A stretch of DNA of 64,000 bases from Merluccius polli (Eukaryota; Chordata; Actinopteri; Gadiformes; Merlucciidae), in contig JAOPHQ010004843.1 of NCBI GenBank assembly GCA_030340625.1, positions 62,001 to 126,000 of the forward strand, written 5' to 3'. The notes beneath the pieces were generated by a model. That model saw nothing but the letters and a program-made list of their open reading frames with translations, was not told the origin of the DNA and searched no databases. This document shows positions 1-12,825 of this stretch, one piece after another. The position numbers and the translations under genes were made by a program. Numbering within the stretch: position 1 is the first letter of the stretch; each line of letters starts with the position of its first letter.

Positions 1-715
1 TGCAGTCGTTGTATGCTATAATGGATTTACTAAGTGTGAAGAGGCGGCAACTTTAGAATAGGGAACCTGTGTGGGTTAATACATTTCAAACTACTAGTGA
101 ATTAGTGATGAGCAAGACTTCACTTTAGAATTTGGAACACATTCTGAGTTAGAAAGATTAATTTAGAGTTATTTGGACACTATTAACACTTGTTGTTTTG
201 TGTTTTGTTACATAAGAATAGAACAACTTCCTTACTAACTATCAATAAGCAGTAATTAGCAGGTTATTGAGGGAGAACTCTTAGTTAATGGCCTTGTACT
301 TGTTGAACATGGTCATGCAGAATAAGGAATTAATAAGTGCTTTGTAATGGCAAATAAAGAGCCAATATGCTACTAATGTGCATGCTAATAAGAAACTAGT
401 TAATGATGAATATGTGGTCCCTAATCTAAAGTGTTACCCACCATTTTAATGGCACAGTTTTGTTTAGTTGCATCTTCTGTTTTGCAATTTCTACAAATGT
501 GATGGGTTTTCAGAAATGTGTGAACCCTCAAAGAGAAATGTGTTTTCCCATGGCACATTTTTAAAGAGTCGACATTCCTCTGATGGTTGTCCTGGGTCTG
601 TGAAGAGCGGGTGGGGGGGGGGGGGGGGGGGTCACCCTAACCCTCACCCTTAGAGAGCCCCTGGCCTGTTTGTTATCACTGGTTGCAATGGCCACATTGC
701 AATGCTGATGTGCTG

Positions 716-1026
716 TAAACACAATGTAAACGTAATGTAAATGTAATGTAACCCTAATGTCAATCTAGTGTAAACGTAATGTAAATCTAGTGTAAACTTA
801 ATATAAACGTAATGTAAACCTAGTGTAAACTTACTGTAAACGTAATATAAATCTAATGTAAACGTAATGTAAATCTAGTTTAAATGTAATGTAAAGTAAT
901 GTAAACGTAACATCAATCTAATGTAAATGTAATGTAAATCTAGTTTAAATGTAATGTAAATCTAGTTTAAATGTAATGTAAACGTACTGTAAACGTAACA
1001 TAAACATAATGTAAACGTAATGTAAA
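716..1026. repeat. degenerate 12-bp tandem repeat (AATGTAAACGTA-like)
   Basis: About 25 imperfect copies of a roughly 12-base unit alternating AATGTAAACGT and AATGTAAATCT forms. It runs to 19 bases before the first sned1 exon. Positions 1-715 otherwise show only a poly-G run at 611-630. Confidence 0.85.
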
Positions 1027-1045
1027 CACCCCCATGTGTTTCCAG

Positions 1046-1333
1046 GTCAACAACAACGGCCTGGTGTCGTTCCTGCGGGAGGTGTCCCAGTTCACGCCCG
1101 TGGCATTCCCCATCGCCGGCGACCGGCGTGTGGTGGCGCCATTCTGGGCCGACGTGGACAACCGGCGAGCGGGGGAGGTGTTCTACCGTGAGAGTCTAGA
1201 CCCCGTCACCCTGCAGCGGGCCACCAGCGACATCAGGACCTACTACTCCGAGTTCCCCAACTTCCTCGCCACCTGGGTCCTCGTCTCCACCTGGCACCGG
1301 GTCACATTCTTTGGAGGGAGTTCTGTTACTCCA
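1046..1333 (+). CDS. sned1: sned1 exon 1 (NIDO domain, part 1)
   Basis: Acceptor TTTCCAG ends at 1045 and donor GTATGT starts at 1334; 288 nt, 96 codons, phase 0 to 0. It encodes the NIDO core, including SQFTPVAFPI, FWADVDNRRAG and TWHRVTFFGG. These are the most conserved parts of the nidogen/SNED1 N-terminal module. Earlier NIDO residues must come from exons upstream of the window. Confidence 0.95.
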
Positions 1334-4300
1334 GTATGTTCCCTCCACACACAGAACAACAGTCCATGACCCCAAATAGATAACTCTTATCTATAGTCTA
1401 CTTATCTAGAACAACTCCACTGTATGTAGTAAAGAGTAGCTACTCACATTTACTATTTTCTATTTAGTCATTTAGCAGAAGCTTTTCTCCAAAGCAACTC
1501 AGTGAATTCAGATGCATGTCATTCAGGAGCAGGTAGGGGTTAGACAGTACAGAGAAAGGTCATTAAGGAGCATGTAGGGGTTAGACAGTACAGAGACAGG
1601 TCATTAAGGAGCAGGTAGGGGTTAGTACAGAGACAGGTCATTAAAGGAACACTTCACCCATTTGCATTAAACGTTGCATCATTGCATGCGTCACTGGAAC
1701 CCCCCCCCCAAAAAAACACTTCCTAGTACAAATGACGCAACGGCTTCTAGTGACGCAAAAATCATTGTTTTACGTCATTTGAACTAGGAAGTGTGAGAGG
1801 TAAATACGGATTTCTCCCATCTCAGGGGAAAATGAGTGAATGTTGCACGACCATTCAAAAATATGACTGGGTTTCTAACGATGCAACGTTTAATGCAAAT
1901 GGGTGAAGTGTTCCTTTAAGGAGCAGGTAGGGGTTAGGCCAACTTGCTCAAGGATGCCTAGGCTGTGGACATTGGGGTTTAAACCCAGAACCTTTCGTCT
2001 GGCAGTCAACACCCTGTTTCACTAGACGTGTGAGTTGAGATCCTCTCTAACCAGCGATGTCTGATCTGCTCACATCCAAGTCCTTCAGATCCCAGGGAGG
2101 AAGTTAACTCTACATTCTCCACACAGGTGAATACCTTCCAGGTGGTTCTGATCACGGACGGAGAGCTGTCCTTTACCATCTTCCAGTACAACAACATCAC
2201 CTGGACCACTGGCATGCACGCCAGCAGCGGGGGAGACGCAGCTGGGCTGGGAGGCATCGCAGCACAGGTAACATCACATGGCTACTAACCAATCACAGGT
2301 AACGTCACCTGGCCACTAACCAATCACAGGTAATATAACATCACAAATCAACACTCAGATGCTGAGTGGTTATGAACATCCGGTAAACCTGTGAATCTTC
2401 TGCTAGTAATATTTGGCAATGTTTGGTGATAGTTTAGTGGTGTTTCGGTGATGTTTTGGTGATAGTTTGGCGGTGTCTCTGTGATGTTTTGGTGATAGGT
2501 TGGTGGTATTTCGGTGATGTTTTGTGATGGCTGATGTTGTCTTTGTTCCCAGGCAGGTTTCAACGCTGGCGACGGAAAGCGCTACTTTAACATCCCGGGC
2601 TCGCGGACCCACGACGTGGCGGCCGTGGAGGGGACCACCAACGTGGGCCGCCCCGGGAGATGGGTGTTCCGGATCGACGACGCAGAGGTGGAAGTGGGCG
2701 GCTGCAACGACTCTGGTTATAAAGATATATCAATATAAACAGAAGATATACACAGACTGTATATTCCACTTGCATGAGGCCAGTTTTTACCAACCGTGGG
2801 ATCGGGTCAGTTGGGGTCGCCTGATATGCATATCATGAGTTCATTGCTGACATAAGCTATAGACTTGATTTTTTTAATTAAACAATAGTTTGAATGGTCT
2901 CTAGAATCGGTCCTGTTTTCACAAACACAAGCTAACTAATCATACTGCAACATTGGTATTATGAGCAGATGGTGATCAGGTTAACATGAGGTGTGGAGAA
3001 GTATGTAAGAAGTTGGGGGGTCACAAACATTTTTAAACATGAACTTGGGGTCACCAACAGTTGGGAACGACTTCATTGGATACAAGTGAAAGTGAAAATG
3101 AAATCAAAAGTAAAACTAAGTGACACTGGTTTCCTTGTCGCCCCACAGCTTCAGTCTGTCCACACCTGCGGCCGTGTCTGAACGGAGGCCAGTGCATCGA
3201 CGACTGCATCACCGGGAACCCCTCGTTCACCTGCTCCTGCCTGGCAGGTTTCACAGGCCGTCGCTGCCAGATAGGTGAGGAAGAGAGTCCTGGCTCTCTA
3301 CTGCCTCCTAGACCGTGTTGTCCTCAATTGTCTGTTCTAATGCCTAAGGTTCACTATTACATAGTCTGACTCATCGGATGGAGGTTGTTGGTATAAGCCT
3401 GTAGGTTGGTGGTGTGAGCCTGTAGGTTGGTGCTATAAGCCTCTAGGTTGGTGGTATAAGCCTGTAGGTTGGTGGTATAAGCCTGTAGGTTGGTGGTATA
3501 AGCCTGTAGGTTGGTGGTATAAGCCTGTAGGTTGGTGGTATAAGCCTGTAGGTTGGTGGTATAAGCCTGTAGGTTGGTGCTATAAGCCTGTAGGTTGGTG
3601 CTATAAGCCTCTAGGTTGGTGGTATAAGTCTGTAGGTTGGTGGTATAAGCCTGTAGGTTGGTGGTATAAGCCTGTAGGTTGGTAGTATCAGCCTGTAGGT
3701 GGTTGGTATGAGCCTGTAGGTTAGTGGTGTGAGCCTGTAGGTTGGTGGTATAAGCCTGTAGGTGGTTGGTATAAGTCTGTAGGTTGGTGGTATGAGCCTG
3801 TAGGTTGGTGGTATGAGCCTGTAGGTTGGTGGTATGAGCCTGTAAGGTTGGTGGTATAAGCCTGTATAAGTGTACAAATACAGGTTATTAGGGAGCAGGC
3901 GGGGGTTTAGATAATCTGGCCCTCTACCCTATCAGGTTCCTGGTCAGTTCCTCTGTAATCCCGAATTTCCCGTCCAGGATTCATAAAGTACCATCTCATC
4001 TTTTCTTATCTAATCCTAATTATCTTAGACCTTCAGGGTGTCTGTGTGCTGATACTGTTAAGCCGTATTGTCTCTATCTCTGTGTGTTGTTCTGTCTTCC
4101 AGATATGGACGAGTGTTCCTCCAGTCCCTGCCAGAATGGAGGAACCTGCAGAGACCAGATCAACAGCTTCTCCTGCCGCTGTCCCCCAGGGTTCAGTGGA
4201 CCGCTCTGCCAGACAGGTAGCTTCAGGGAGAGGACCTTCTCACTGTCGTTAGAACTAATAATCACAGTTTAAGACTTGATGGAAGCACATGAAATGTGAT

Positions 4301-7300
4301 CTATCTACTGTAACTGTTTGCTCTGCAGTTATGCACAAACTTTGTATTTCTGATTCCTACCACTCTGCACTCCCGTCCCGTTATCTTTTAGAAACCAGGT
4401 CATGCTTTACTTTTTTTTGTCGCTACTCCAATTTTGATTGTTCGCTTTGGATAAAAACGTCTACTCTATGACTTAATGTGTAAATGTAAGACCTGGTAAT
4501 AGGTAATATGTGTGTGTGCAGACGTGGACGAGTGTGGGGACACACCGTGTCGTAACGGAGGTGTGTGTGTTCAGGGCGTCGGCACTTTCAGCTGCACGTG
4601 CACGCCAGGGTACACGGGCATGCTGTGTGAGACAGGTGAGCCAGGGGTCAACAGAGCATGCTGGGGTGGTGAAGCGGGAAGGGTGAGATTGTTTTTCTAC
4701 TGGCTTCCACATCAAACGTCCGCGCTACGCCGGATACATTTAAAAACACCTTTCGTGCCAAACATTTTCTGAACGCTGTTCATCCATACTGAAATGACAT
4801 GTAGATCGGTCGCAAATGTCTTGTCACAATCATACGTCATGTTGAAATATACAAATATACATTTTAGAAATACCAAAATTATGTTTTGCACATCCATGCG
4901 GTGTCGAGGGGCTGCGGCTTTTAGATTCGTCCTCTTGGGACGGTGTCTTCTGAGATGTCAGTTTTTGGTGGACAAAAATTCAGTTTTAGTGTCAACGGAA
5001 GGCCAAAACGGTGAGTTTTGCATTATATCTGCATAAGTGTGGACATAGCCTCAACTCTGCAGCAGAGGGTCCTTAGTTCCAGCTCGGGAGTGACATGAAC
5101 ACCAACACTGTGTTGTCATAGAACGTAACGAGATGGTATTGCTATAGCGACACGCAGTCTGGAGATCGCGTCTGGCCAAAGCACCAAAACCATTTATTTT
5201 CGGTTTGTTGATGAAACGCGAACCTGTTGGGTGAATTTAATTATCGGGCCCCTGCAGAGTTCACAGGTGCTGTTATTCTACAAGGGCCACCGGATCACAT
5301 TTTAATAACAGACACCTGGTTCTGGGATGAAACCCGGCCCGGCGGAGGGGAAGTGCAGCTCGCTAATCCAGCTCAGTGTCTCCTAACATCATCACACACA
5401 CAGACACACACACACCGAGCGTTTGGTTTTCCAGGACCAGTGTGAAACCCAAAGCTGCCGGGGCCGGGTTCTCTGATGTTCTGAGCGTGTTCTGACTCTG
5501 CTTCCATGGCGAACTGCTACAGATGTGGACGAGTGTGCGTCGCAGCCTTGTCTGAACGGAGGAGAGTGCATGGACCGGGTGGCTGACTTCACCTGCGTCT
5601 GTCCCGCATCCTTCACCGGGGACCGCTGTGAGACAGGTGAACTCATGGACCCTTCTGACCTGATCAGGAGCCAAACACACTCTCAGTCTCCATACATCAG
5701 TACTCCCTAGTCATTCAGCAGACGCTTTTATCCAAAGCCACTTGGAGTGAAGTTGAGACCGTTCATTAAGGAGCAGGTAGGGGTTATGGGGCATCTTGAT
5801 GAAGCTTGTTTACAGTCTGCAGACATTGGGGATCGATCCCAGAACCAGCTGGGAGGCGACCACAAAGTGAGGTTGAGAAACCATAGTGGAAAAGTACAGC
5901 AGGAGAAAGGTACAGAAAGAGCACATGAGAGAAAAATTATCACACAATGTAATTTCTACCGCATCCTTTCTAATGGAAGCTTAAAAAGTGTGAATAGGAC
6001 ATTATTGTTTGGAAAAAAACTAATCGTATCTAATCTAACTCATCAAGTCCTACTTTGCCCTCTTGGTTTAGTGTTTGGTGATAAAACGTCTATATTGGAG
6101 CAGGAACGCTAGGAATGCAGACCGGCCGCTCGGAGAAAGAGAGCGGAACGGGGAGCGGAGTCTGAAAAGTGCTGAGCTCAACGCGTTTTATTGGCTTTTT
6201 ACGACATCCTATTTTCTTAGCTTCGCCACAAGCGACGGTGTGAAACCGCACGCTTGCTTCCGCGATGCGCATCCAACTCAAACAGGATACAAACGCCCGT
6301 GATGAGGAGAGGGATTCACCAGGGATTTCTAGAGATTGGATTCAGTAGAGGACCCCCAGCAGTGTTATCAATGTTATTTCTGGTCGGAATGTTATTAGGC
6401 CCCGCCCACTCTCACCTGGTGACATCATCATGTTTCTGTTTTGACATTTGAAGGTAAAAAATCAGATTAAGGTTTAACAGGTTTAAAAAAAGTGTTTTAG
6501 TTTTTATATCACTGATTCAAATCTTCAGGGGACATCACTTATAACCATAAAGACGGTTATGGCTGGTGACATCACCTCAGACAGATTTCAGCCAATCAGA
6601 AACAGAGGGTGTACATCCTGCTGCCTCTGGTTTCTCGTGGTTCTGTCTGCTTCACGCGACCTGAACGGATAACCAGAGGACCTGAAAGAAGCCTCTCTCT
6701 TTTCTTTAAGATGGAGACCTTGGGTGCGTTGCTCTAACATCTCCTCTCCTCTCTCTCCCCAGAGATTGTCGTCCCTCAGGTCAACTCAACGCAGGCAGAC
6801 AATCAAACAGGTACAAGATAGGATTTCCTTTCCATGTAAACGAAGATTATAGAATCAGAAGGCAATTCATCGCCAAGTCAGTTTCCATACAAGGAATTTG
6901 TCTCTGTTTGTTGGTGCAAGGAAGAAATAAGAAATAAAATAGTTACCAGTTATGGCAAACATTTCATTATTTTTGCTGGTTAGTGTTAGCTAATATTCAA
7001 GATAATTGATTGATTGATTCTTCACCTCTGTGTTTCTCTCTCCGGTTCCTCTTGTGCTCCAGAGGCCTGTGAAGGAGAGGATTGTGGCAAACATCAGATC
7101 TGTGAATACACCAGCCAGGGACTGTCCAACTGTACCTGCAGCCCGGGCTTTTACGGACACAACTGTGATGGTAACGCACTCGCTCACCTAGTCTACCTGT
7201 ACCTGACCCTCACCTGGTCTACCTCTCCTGTACCTGTACCTGACCCTCACCTCTTCTACCTTTCCTGTCCTGGACTGACCCTCAGCGGTTCTACCGCTCC

Positions 7301-7822
7301 TGTACCTGACCCTCATCTCTTCTACCTCTCCTGTACCTGTACCTGACCCTCACCTGATCTACCTTTCCTGTACCTGACCCTCACCTGATCTACCTTTCCT
7401 GTACCTGACCCTCACCTGTTCTACCTCTTCGGTCCTGGACTGACCCTCACAGGGGAATGTGCAATGTGTAGGAATGTGGACAGGTAGATAACACATTACC
7501 CCCCCACCCACCCAGTTGTTACTAAACCTTCTGTGGCCTGTGACCCCATTTTGAAGTATTATTGTTGTGGTAGTCGTTTGTGCGTCGAGATGTGTGTAGA
7601 GGAGCAGGGGAATGTGTCTCTGATCTCAGAGGTATGCAGTGGTGACCACGCCCTCGCCCACTGTACAGCCAGGTCCCGGCCGCACCCCCTGCCTCACGGC
7701 GTGAATAATGGTTAACCAGCAGGGTTTTACGAGTTCACCAACAAGAGGAAGCTCTTTGTCTAGACTTTAAAGGGCCGTCTTTACGAGTGGATGCGGGCGA
7801 TCGGTATGCAGGTTGTTTCTTC

Positions 7823-7870
<48 letters not shown>

Positions 7871-8009
7871 AGGGAGAGATAGAGAGAAGAGAAGTAGAGA
7901 GAGAGACGGAGAGAGGAGAATGAGAGAGGGGTGAAAGAGAGAGAGAGAGAGAGAGAGGTGTAGGTAGAGAGATAGGGAGATAGAAATAGAGGTAGGAGAG
8001 AGATAGAGA

Positions 8010-8061
<52 letters not shown>

Positions 8062-11000
8062 TAGCAGGAGCGATCTACCACACTCTGCTCTGGACGCCAG
8101 CCACACCGCGGAGCTCTGCTCAGCCTTCTGAGAACAGCTGCTCCCGGCGCAGCCACAGGGAAATATGTCCAGCACGGCCAAACCAGGAAACCCACCTGTC
8201 ACTGTTCATAAGCATCATGCTATTATGCACTATTTAGCCATTTAGCAGACACTTTTATCCACATCCAAACCCATTTACAGGGAATTCAGAGACAGGTCAT
8301 TAAGGAGCAGATAGGGGTTAGACAGTACAGAGACAGGTCATTAAGAAGCAGGTAGGGGTTAGACAGTACAGAGACAGGTCATTAAGGAGCAGGTAGGGTT
8401 TAGACAGTACAGAGACAGGTAATTAAGGAGCAGGTGGGGGTTAGACAGTACAGAGACAGGTCATTAAGGAGCAGGTAGGGGTTAGACAGTACAGAGACAG
8501 GTCATTATGGAGCAGGTGGAGGTTAGACAGTACAGAGACAGGTCATTAAGGAGCAGGTAGCAGTTAGCCAGTACAGAGACAGGTCATTAAGGAGCAGGTA
8601 GGGGTTAGACAGTACAGAGAGAGGTAATTAAGGAGCAGGTAGGGGTTAGACAGTACAGAGACAGGCCATTAAGGAGCATGTGGGGGTTAGACAGTACAGA
8701 GACAGGTCATTAAGGAGCAGGTGGGGGTTAGACAGTACAGAGACAGGTCATTAAGGAGCAGGTAGCAGTTAGCCAGTACAGAGACAGGTCAATAAGGAGC
8801 AGGTAGGGGTTAGACAGTACAGAAACAGGTAATTAAGGAGCAGGTAGGGGTTAGACAGTACAGAGACAGGTAATTAAGGAGCAGGTGGGGGTTAGACAGT
8901 ACAGAGACAGGTCATTAAGGAGCAGGTAGCAGTTAGCCAGTACAGAGACAGGTCAATAAGGAACAGGTAGGGGTTAGACAGTACAGAGACAGGTCATTAA
9001 GGAGCAGGTAGGGTTTAGACAGTACAGAGACAGGTAATTAAGGAGCAGGTAAGGGTTAGACAGTACAGAGACAGGTCATTAAGGAGCAGGTAGGGGTTAG
9101 ACAGTACAGAGACAGGTCATTAAGGAGCAGGTGGGGGTTAGACAGTACAAGAACAGGTCATTAAGGAGCAGGTAGGGGTTAGACAGTACAGAGACAGGTC
9201 ATTATGGAGCAGATAGGCAGTTAGACAGTACAGAGACAGGTCATTAAGGAGCAGGTAGGCAGTTAGACAGTACAGAGACAGGTCATTAAGGAGCAGGTAG
9301 GGGTTAGACAGTACAGAGACAGGTCATTAAGGAGCAGGTAGGGGGTTAGACAGTACAGAGACAGGTCATTAAGGAGCAGGTAGGGGTTAGACAGTACAGA
9401 GACAAGGTCATTATGGAGCAGGTAGGAGGTTAGACAGTACAGAGACAGGTCATTAAGGAGCAGGTAGGGGTTAGACAGTACAGAGAGAGGTAATTAAGGA
9501 GCAAGGTAGGGGTTAGACAGTACAGAGACAGGTCATTAAGGAGCAGGTAGGGGTTAGACAGTACAGAGACAGGTCATTAAGGAGCAGGTGGGGGTTAGAC
9601 AGTACATAGACAGGTCATTAAGGAGCAGGTATGGGTTAGACAGTACATAGACAGGTCATTATGGAGCAGGTGGAGGTTAGACAGTACAGAGACAGGTATT
9701 TAAGGAGCAGGTAGGGGTTAGACTGTACAGAGAGAGGTCATTAAGGAGCAGGTAGGGGTTAGACAGTACAGAGACAGGTCATTAAGGAGCAGGTAGGGGT
9801 TAGACAGTACGGAGACAGGTCATTAAGGAGCAGGTGGGGGTTAGACAGTACAGATACAGGTCATTAAGGAGCAGGTGGGGGTTAGACAGTACAGAGACAG
9901 GTCATTATGGAGCAGGTAGCAGTTAGACAGTACAGAGACAGGCCATTAAGGAGTAGGTAGGGATTAGACAGTACAGAGACAGGTAATTAAGGAGCAGGTA
10001 GGGGTTAGACAGTACAGAGACAGGTCATTAAGGAGCAGGTGGGGGTTAGACAGTACAGAGAGAGGTAATTAAGGAGCAGGTAGGGGTTAGACAGTACAAA
10101 GATAGGTTATTAAGGAGCAGGTAGCAGTTAGACCAGGCCTGGGCAATCTGTTCCACAAAGGGCCGGTGTGGCTGCAGGTTTTTGTTCAAACCAACCAAGA
10201 GCACACAGTTTGACCAATCAGCTCTCTGAAGACAGAGATCAGTTGATTAAATGAGTCAAGTCTGGTGTGCTGCTGCTTGGTTGGAAAAGAAACCTGCAGC
10301 CACACCGGCCCTTTGTGGAACAGATTGCCCAGGCCTGAGTTAGACAGTACAGAGACAGGTCATTAAGGAGCAGGTGGGGGTTAGACAGTACATAGACAGG
10401 TCATTAAGGAGCAGGTGGGGGTTAGACAGTACAGGGACAGGTCATTAAGGAGCAGGTGGGGGTTAGACAGTACAGAGACAGGTCATTAAGGAGCAGGTGG
10501 GGGTTAGACAGTACAGAGACAGGTCATTATGGAGCAGGTAGCAGTTAGACAGTACAGAGACAGGTCATTAAGGAGCAGGTAGGGGTTAGACAGTACAGAG
10601 ACAGGTCATTAAGGAGCAGGTAGGGGTTAGACAGTACAGAGACAGGTCATTAAGGAGCAGGTGGGGGTTAGACAGTACAGAGAGAGGTAATTAAGGAGCA
10701 GGTAGGGGTTAGACAGTACAAAGATAGGTTATTAAGGAGCAGGTAGCAGTTAGACAGTACAGAGACAGGTCATTAAGGAGCAGGTGGGGGTTAGACAGTA
10801 CACAGACAGGTCATTAAGGAGCAGGTTGGGGTTAGACAGTACAGGGACAGGTAATTAAGGAGCAGGTGGGGGTTAGACAGTACAGAGACAGGTCATTAAG
10901 GAGCAGGTGGGGGTTAGACAGTACCGAGACAGGTCATTAAGGAGCAGGTGGGGGTTAGACAGTACAGAGACAGGTCATTAAGGAGCGGGTAGGGGTTAGA

Positions 11001-12164
11001 CAGTACAGAGACAGGTTATTAGACACGCAGGTTGCTGTAGTAGGGTGTTTGACTCCCAGTTGAAAGGTACTGGTTTTTATCTCTACCTGTACCACAGTCT
11101 ACCTTGAATCTGTGAGCGCGTGCTGTAGTAACTATCAGAGTTCATAGAGGCTCTCTTGCTGTAGTAACTATCATATTGGACCAGCCAGTGGAAAAAGGAG
11201 CCAGGGTCTCCTGGGAAGAGACGCAGGGGCCGCATAATCAGGGGCCCGCAGATCAAAGGCCCTGCGCTGCGCAGGTGGCCAATGAAAGTGCCTGTCACAA
11301 ATTAACCCGGCCATTAATTGGCCCCAGGGTCATATGTTTTGATCACTAAACATGCTCCGTATCGTCCCAAAAATAATGGCATCCTCTTCCTCGGCCCCCG
11401 GCCCCGGGGACTTCAAAGCCGAGTCATTTAGCAGCGATATGCCGCGGCCGGAGTAGCTTTGATCCACCACCGCAATTAGGGAGCGCCGGGAAACACAAAC
11501 ATTCCTGGGATAGAGAGCCAGCGGATCTAGAATGTGCTGAGCGTCAGAAAATTAGGTATGATGGCTCACGGATGTAGTGTGTAAGAGCTCACTGATGTAG
11601 CATCTGCTAAGAGCTAGCTGAAGTAGCATGTGCTAAGAGCTAGCGGCTGTAGCACGTGCTAAGAGCTAGCTGATGTAGCAAGTGCTTAGAGCTAGCTGAT
11701 ATAGCATGTGTTAAGAGTTAGCAGCTATAGCATGTGCTAAGAGCTGGCTGATGTAGCATGTGAGAAGAGCTAGTGGATTTAGCATGTGCTAAGAGCTAGC
11801 TGATATAGCTTGTGCTAAGAGCTAGTGGATGTAGCACGTGCAAAGAGCTAGCTGATGTAGCATGCGAGCAGAGTGTCGGGAAAGAAGGGGGAATGCGTGA
11901 GGACAGTGGAGCAGGACAGAGTTTACAGTAAAACACATGAAGGAGCCAATCCTGGAATCAACAACATATGAATCATTTCATCACTTCCTTGTGAAGTCTT
12001 CATGTGGCAGGAAGACTCTGGGCTTGTTTGGTGTTTGTCTTACATTTCCTATCTCCCTCTTCTTCTCCCTCTCTCTCTCTTATTGGCATGGAAAATAAAC
12101 ATTTGCTTTGCCAAAGCGGTTGCTCTCTCTATCTTTCTCTCTACCTCTACCCCCCCCCCCCCCC

Positions 12165-12211
<47 letters not shown>

Positions 12212-12314
12212 AAGCTAAAACAAACAAAAAAAACTGGCAAAGATCTGGTAAAATTCACAGTTCACTTTGGATATGAAATTATTTTCATGTGTAACATAAA
12301 ACCATCCATATCTG

Positions 12315-12382
<68 letters not shown>

Positions 12383-12744
12383 TTTCAGAGGAGTGTCTGT
12401 GTCAGAACGGAGGCGTGTGTGTGGACGTCAACGGGACGTGTGAATGCTCCTCAGGATTCACTGGACTCTACTGTCAGTTTGGTGGGTCTGCTCTACACCT
12501 AGCCTAGCATGTAGCATCTGCTGTACACCTAGCCTAGCATGTAGCATCCGCTGTACACCTAGCCTAGCATGTACAATCCCCCTTTACAACCTAGCAACAA
12601 GCATGTAGCATCCACGCTACAGTCTAGCAACCAGCTCTCTCTCTCTCTCTCTTTCTCGCACGCTCTCGCTCTCACTCTCGCACTCTCACTCTCGCTCTCT
12701 CATGCGCCCTCTTTCTCACACGCTCTCACTCACTCACTCACTCA

Positions 12745-12825
<81 letters not shown>

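Noticed and set aside
640..653. Telomere-like CCCTAACCCTCACCC
   Set aside because: Only two imperfect units; no interstitial telomere array.
3611..3877. Minus-strand YRLIPPT heptad-repeat frame
   Set aside because: Product of a 21-bp minisatellite in an intron; no start context, splice signal or similarity.
4680..5040. Possible DNA-transposon remnant in the intron after sned1 exon 6
   Set aside because: Both ends and a duplication could not be identified by eye.
7735..8202. Ser/Leu-rich minus-strand frames
   Set aside because: Translation of (CT)n repeats.
8287..11027. Possible CRISPR-like array
   Set aside because: Repeats are head-to-tail without unique spacers, and the DNA is a vertebrate intron.
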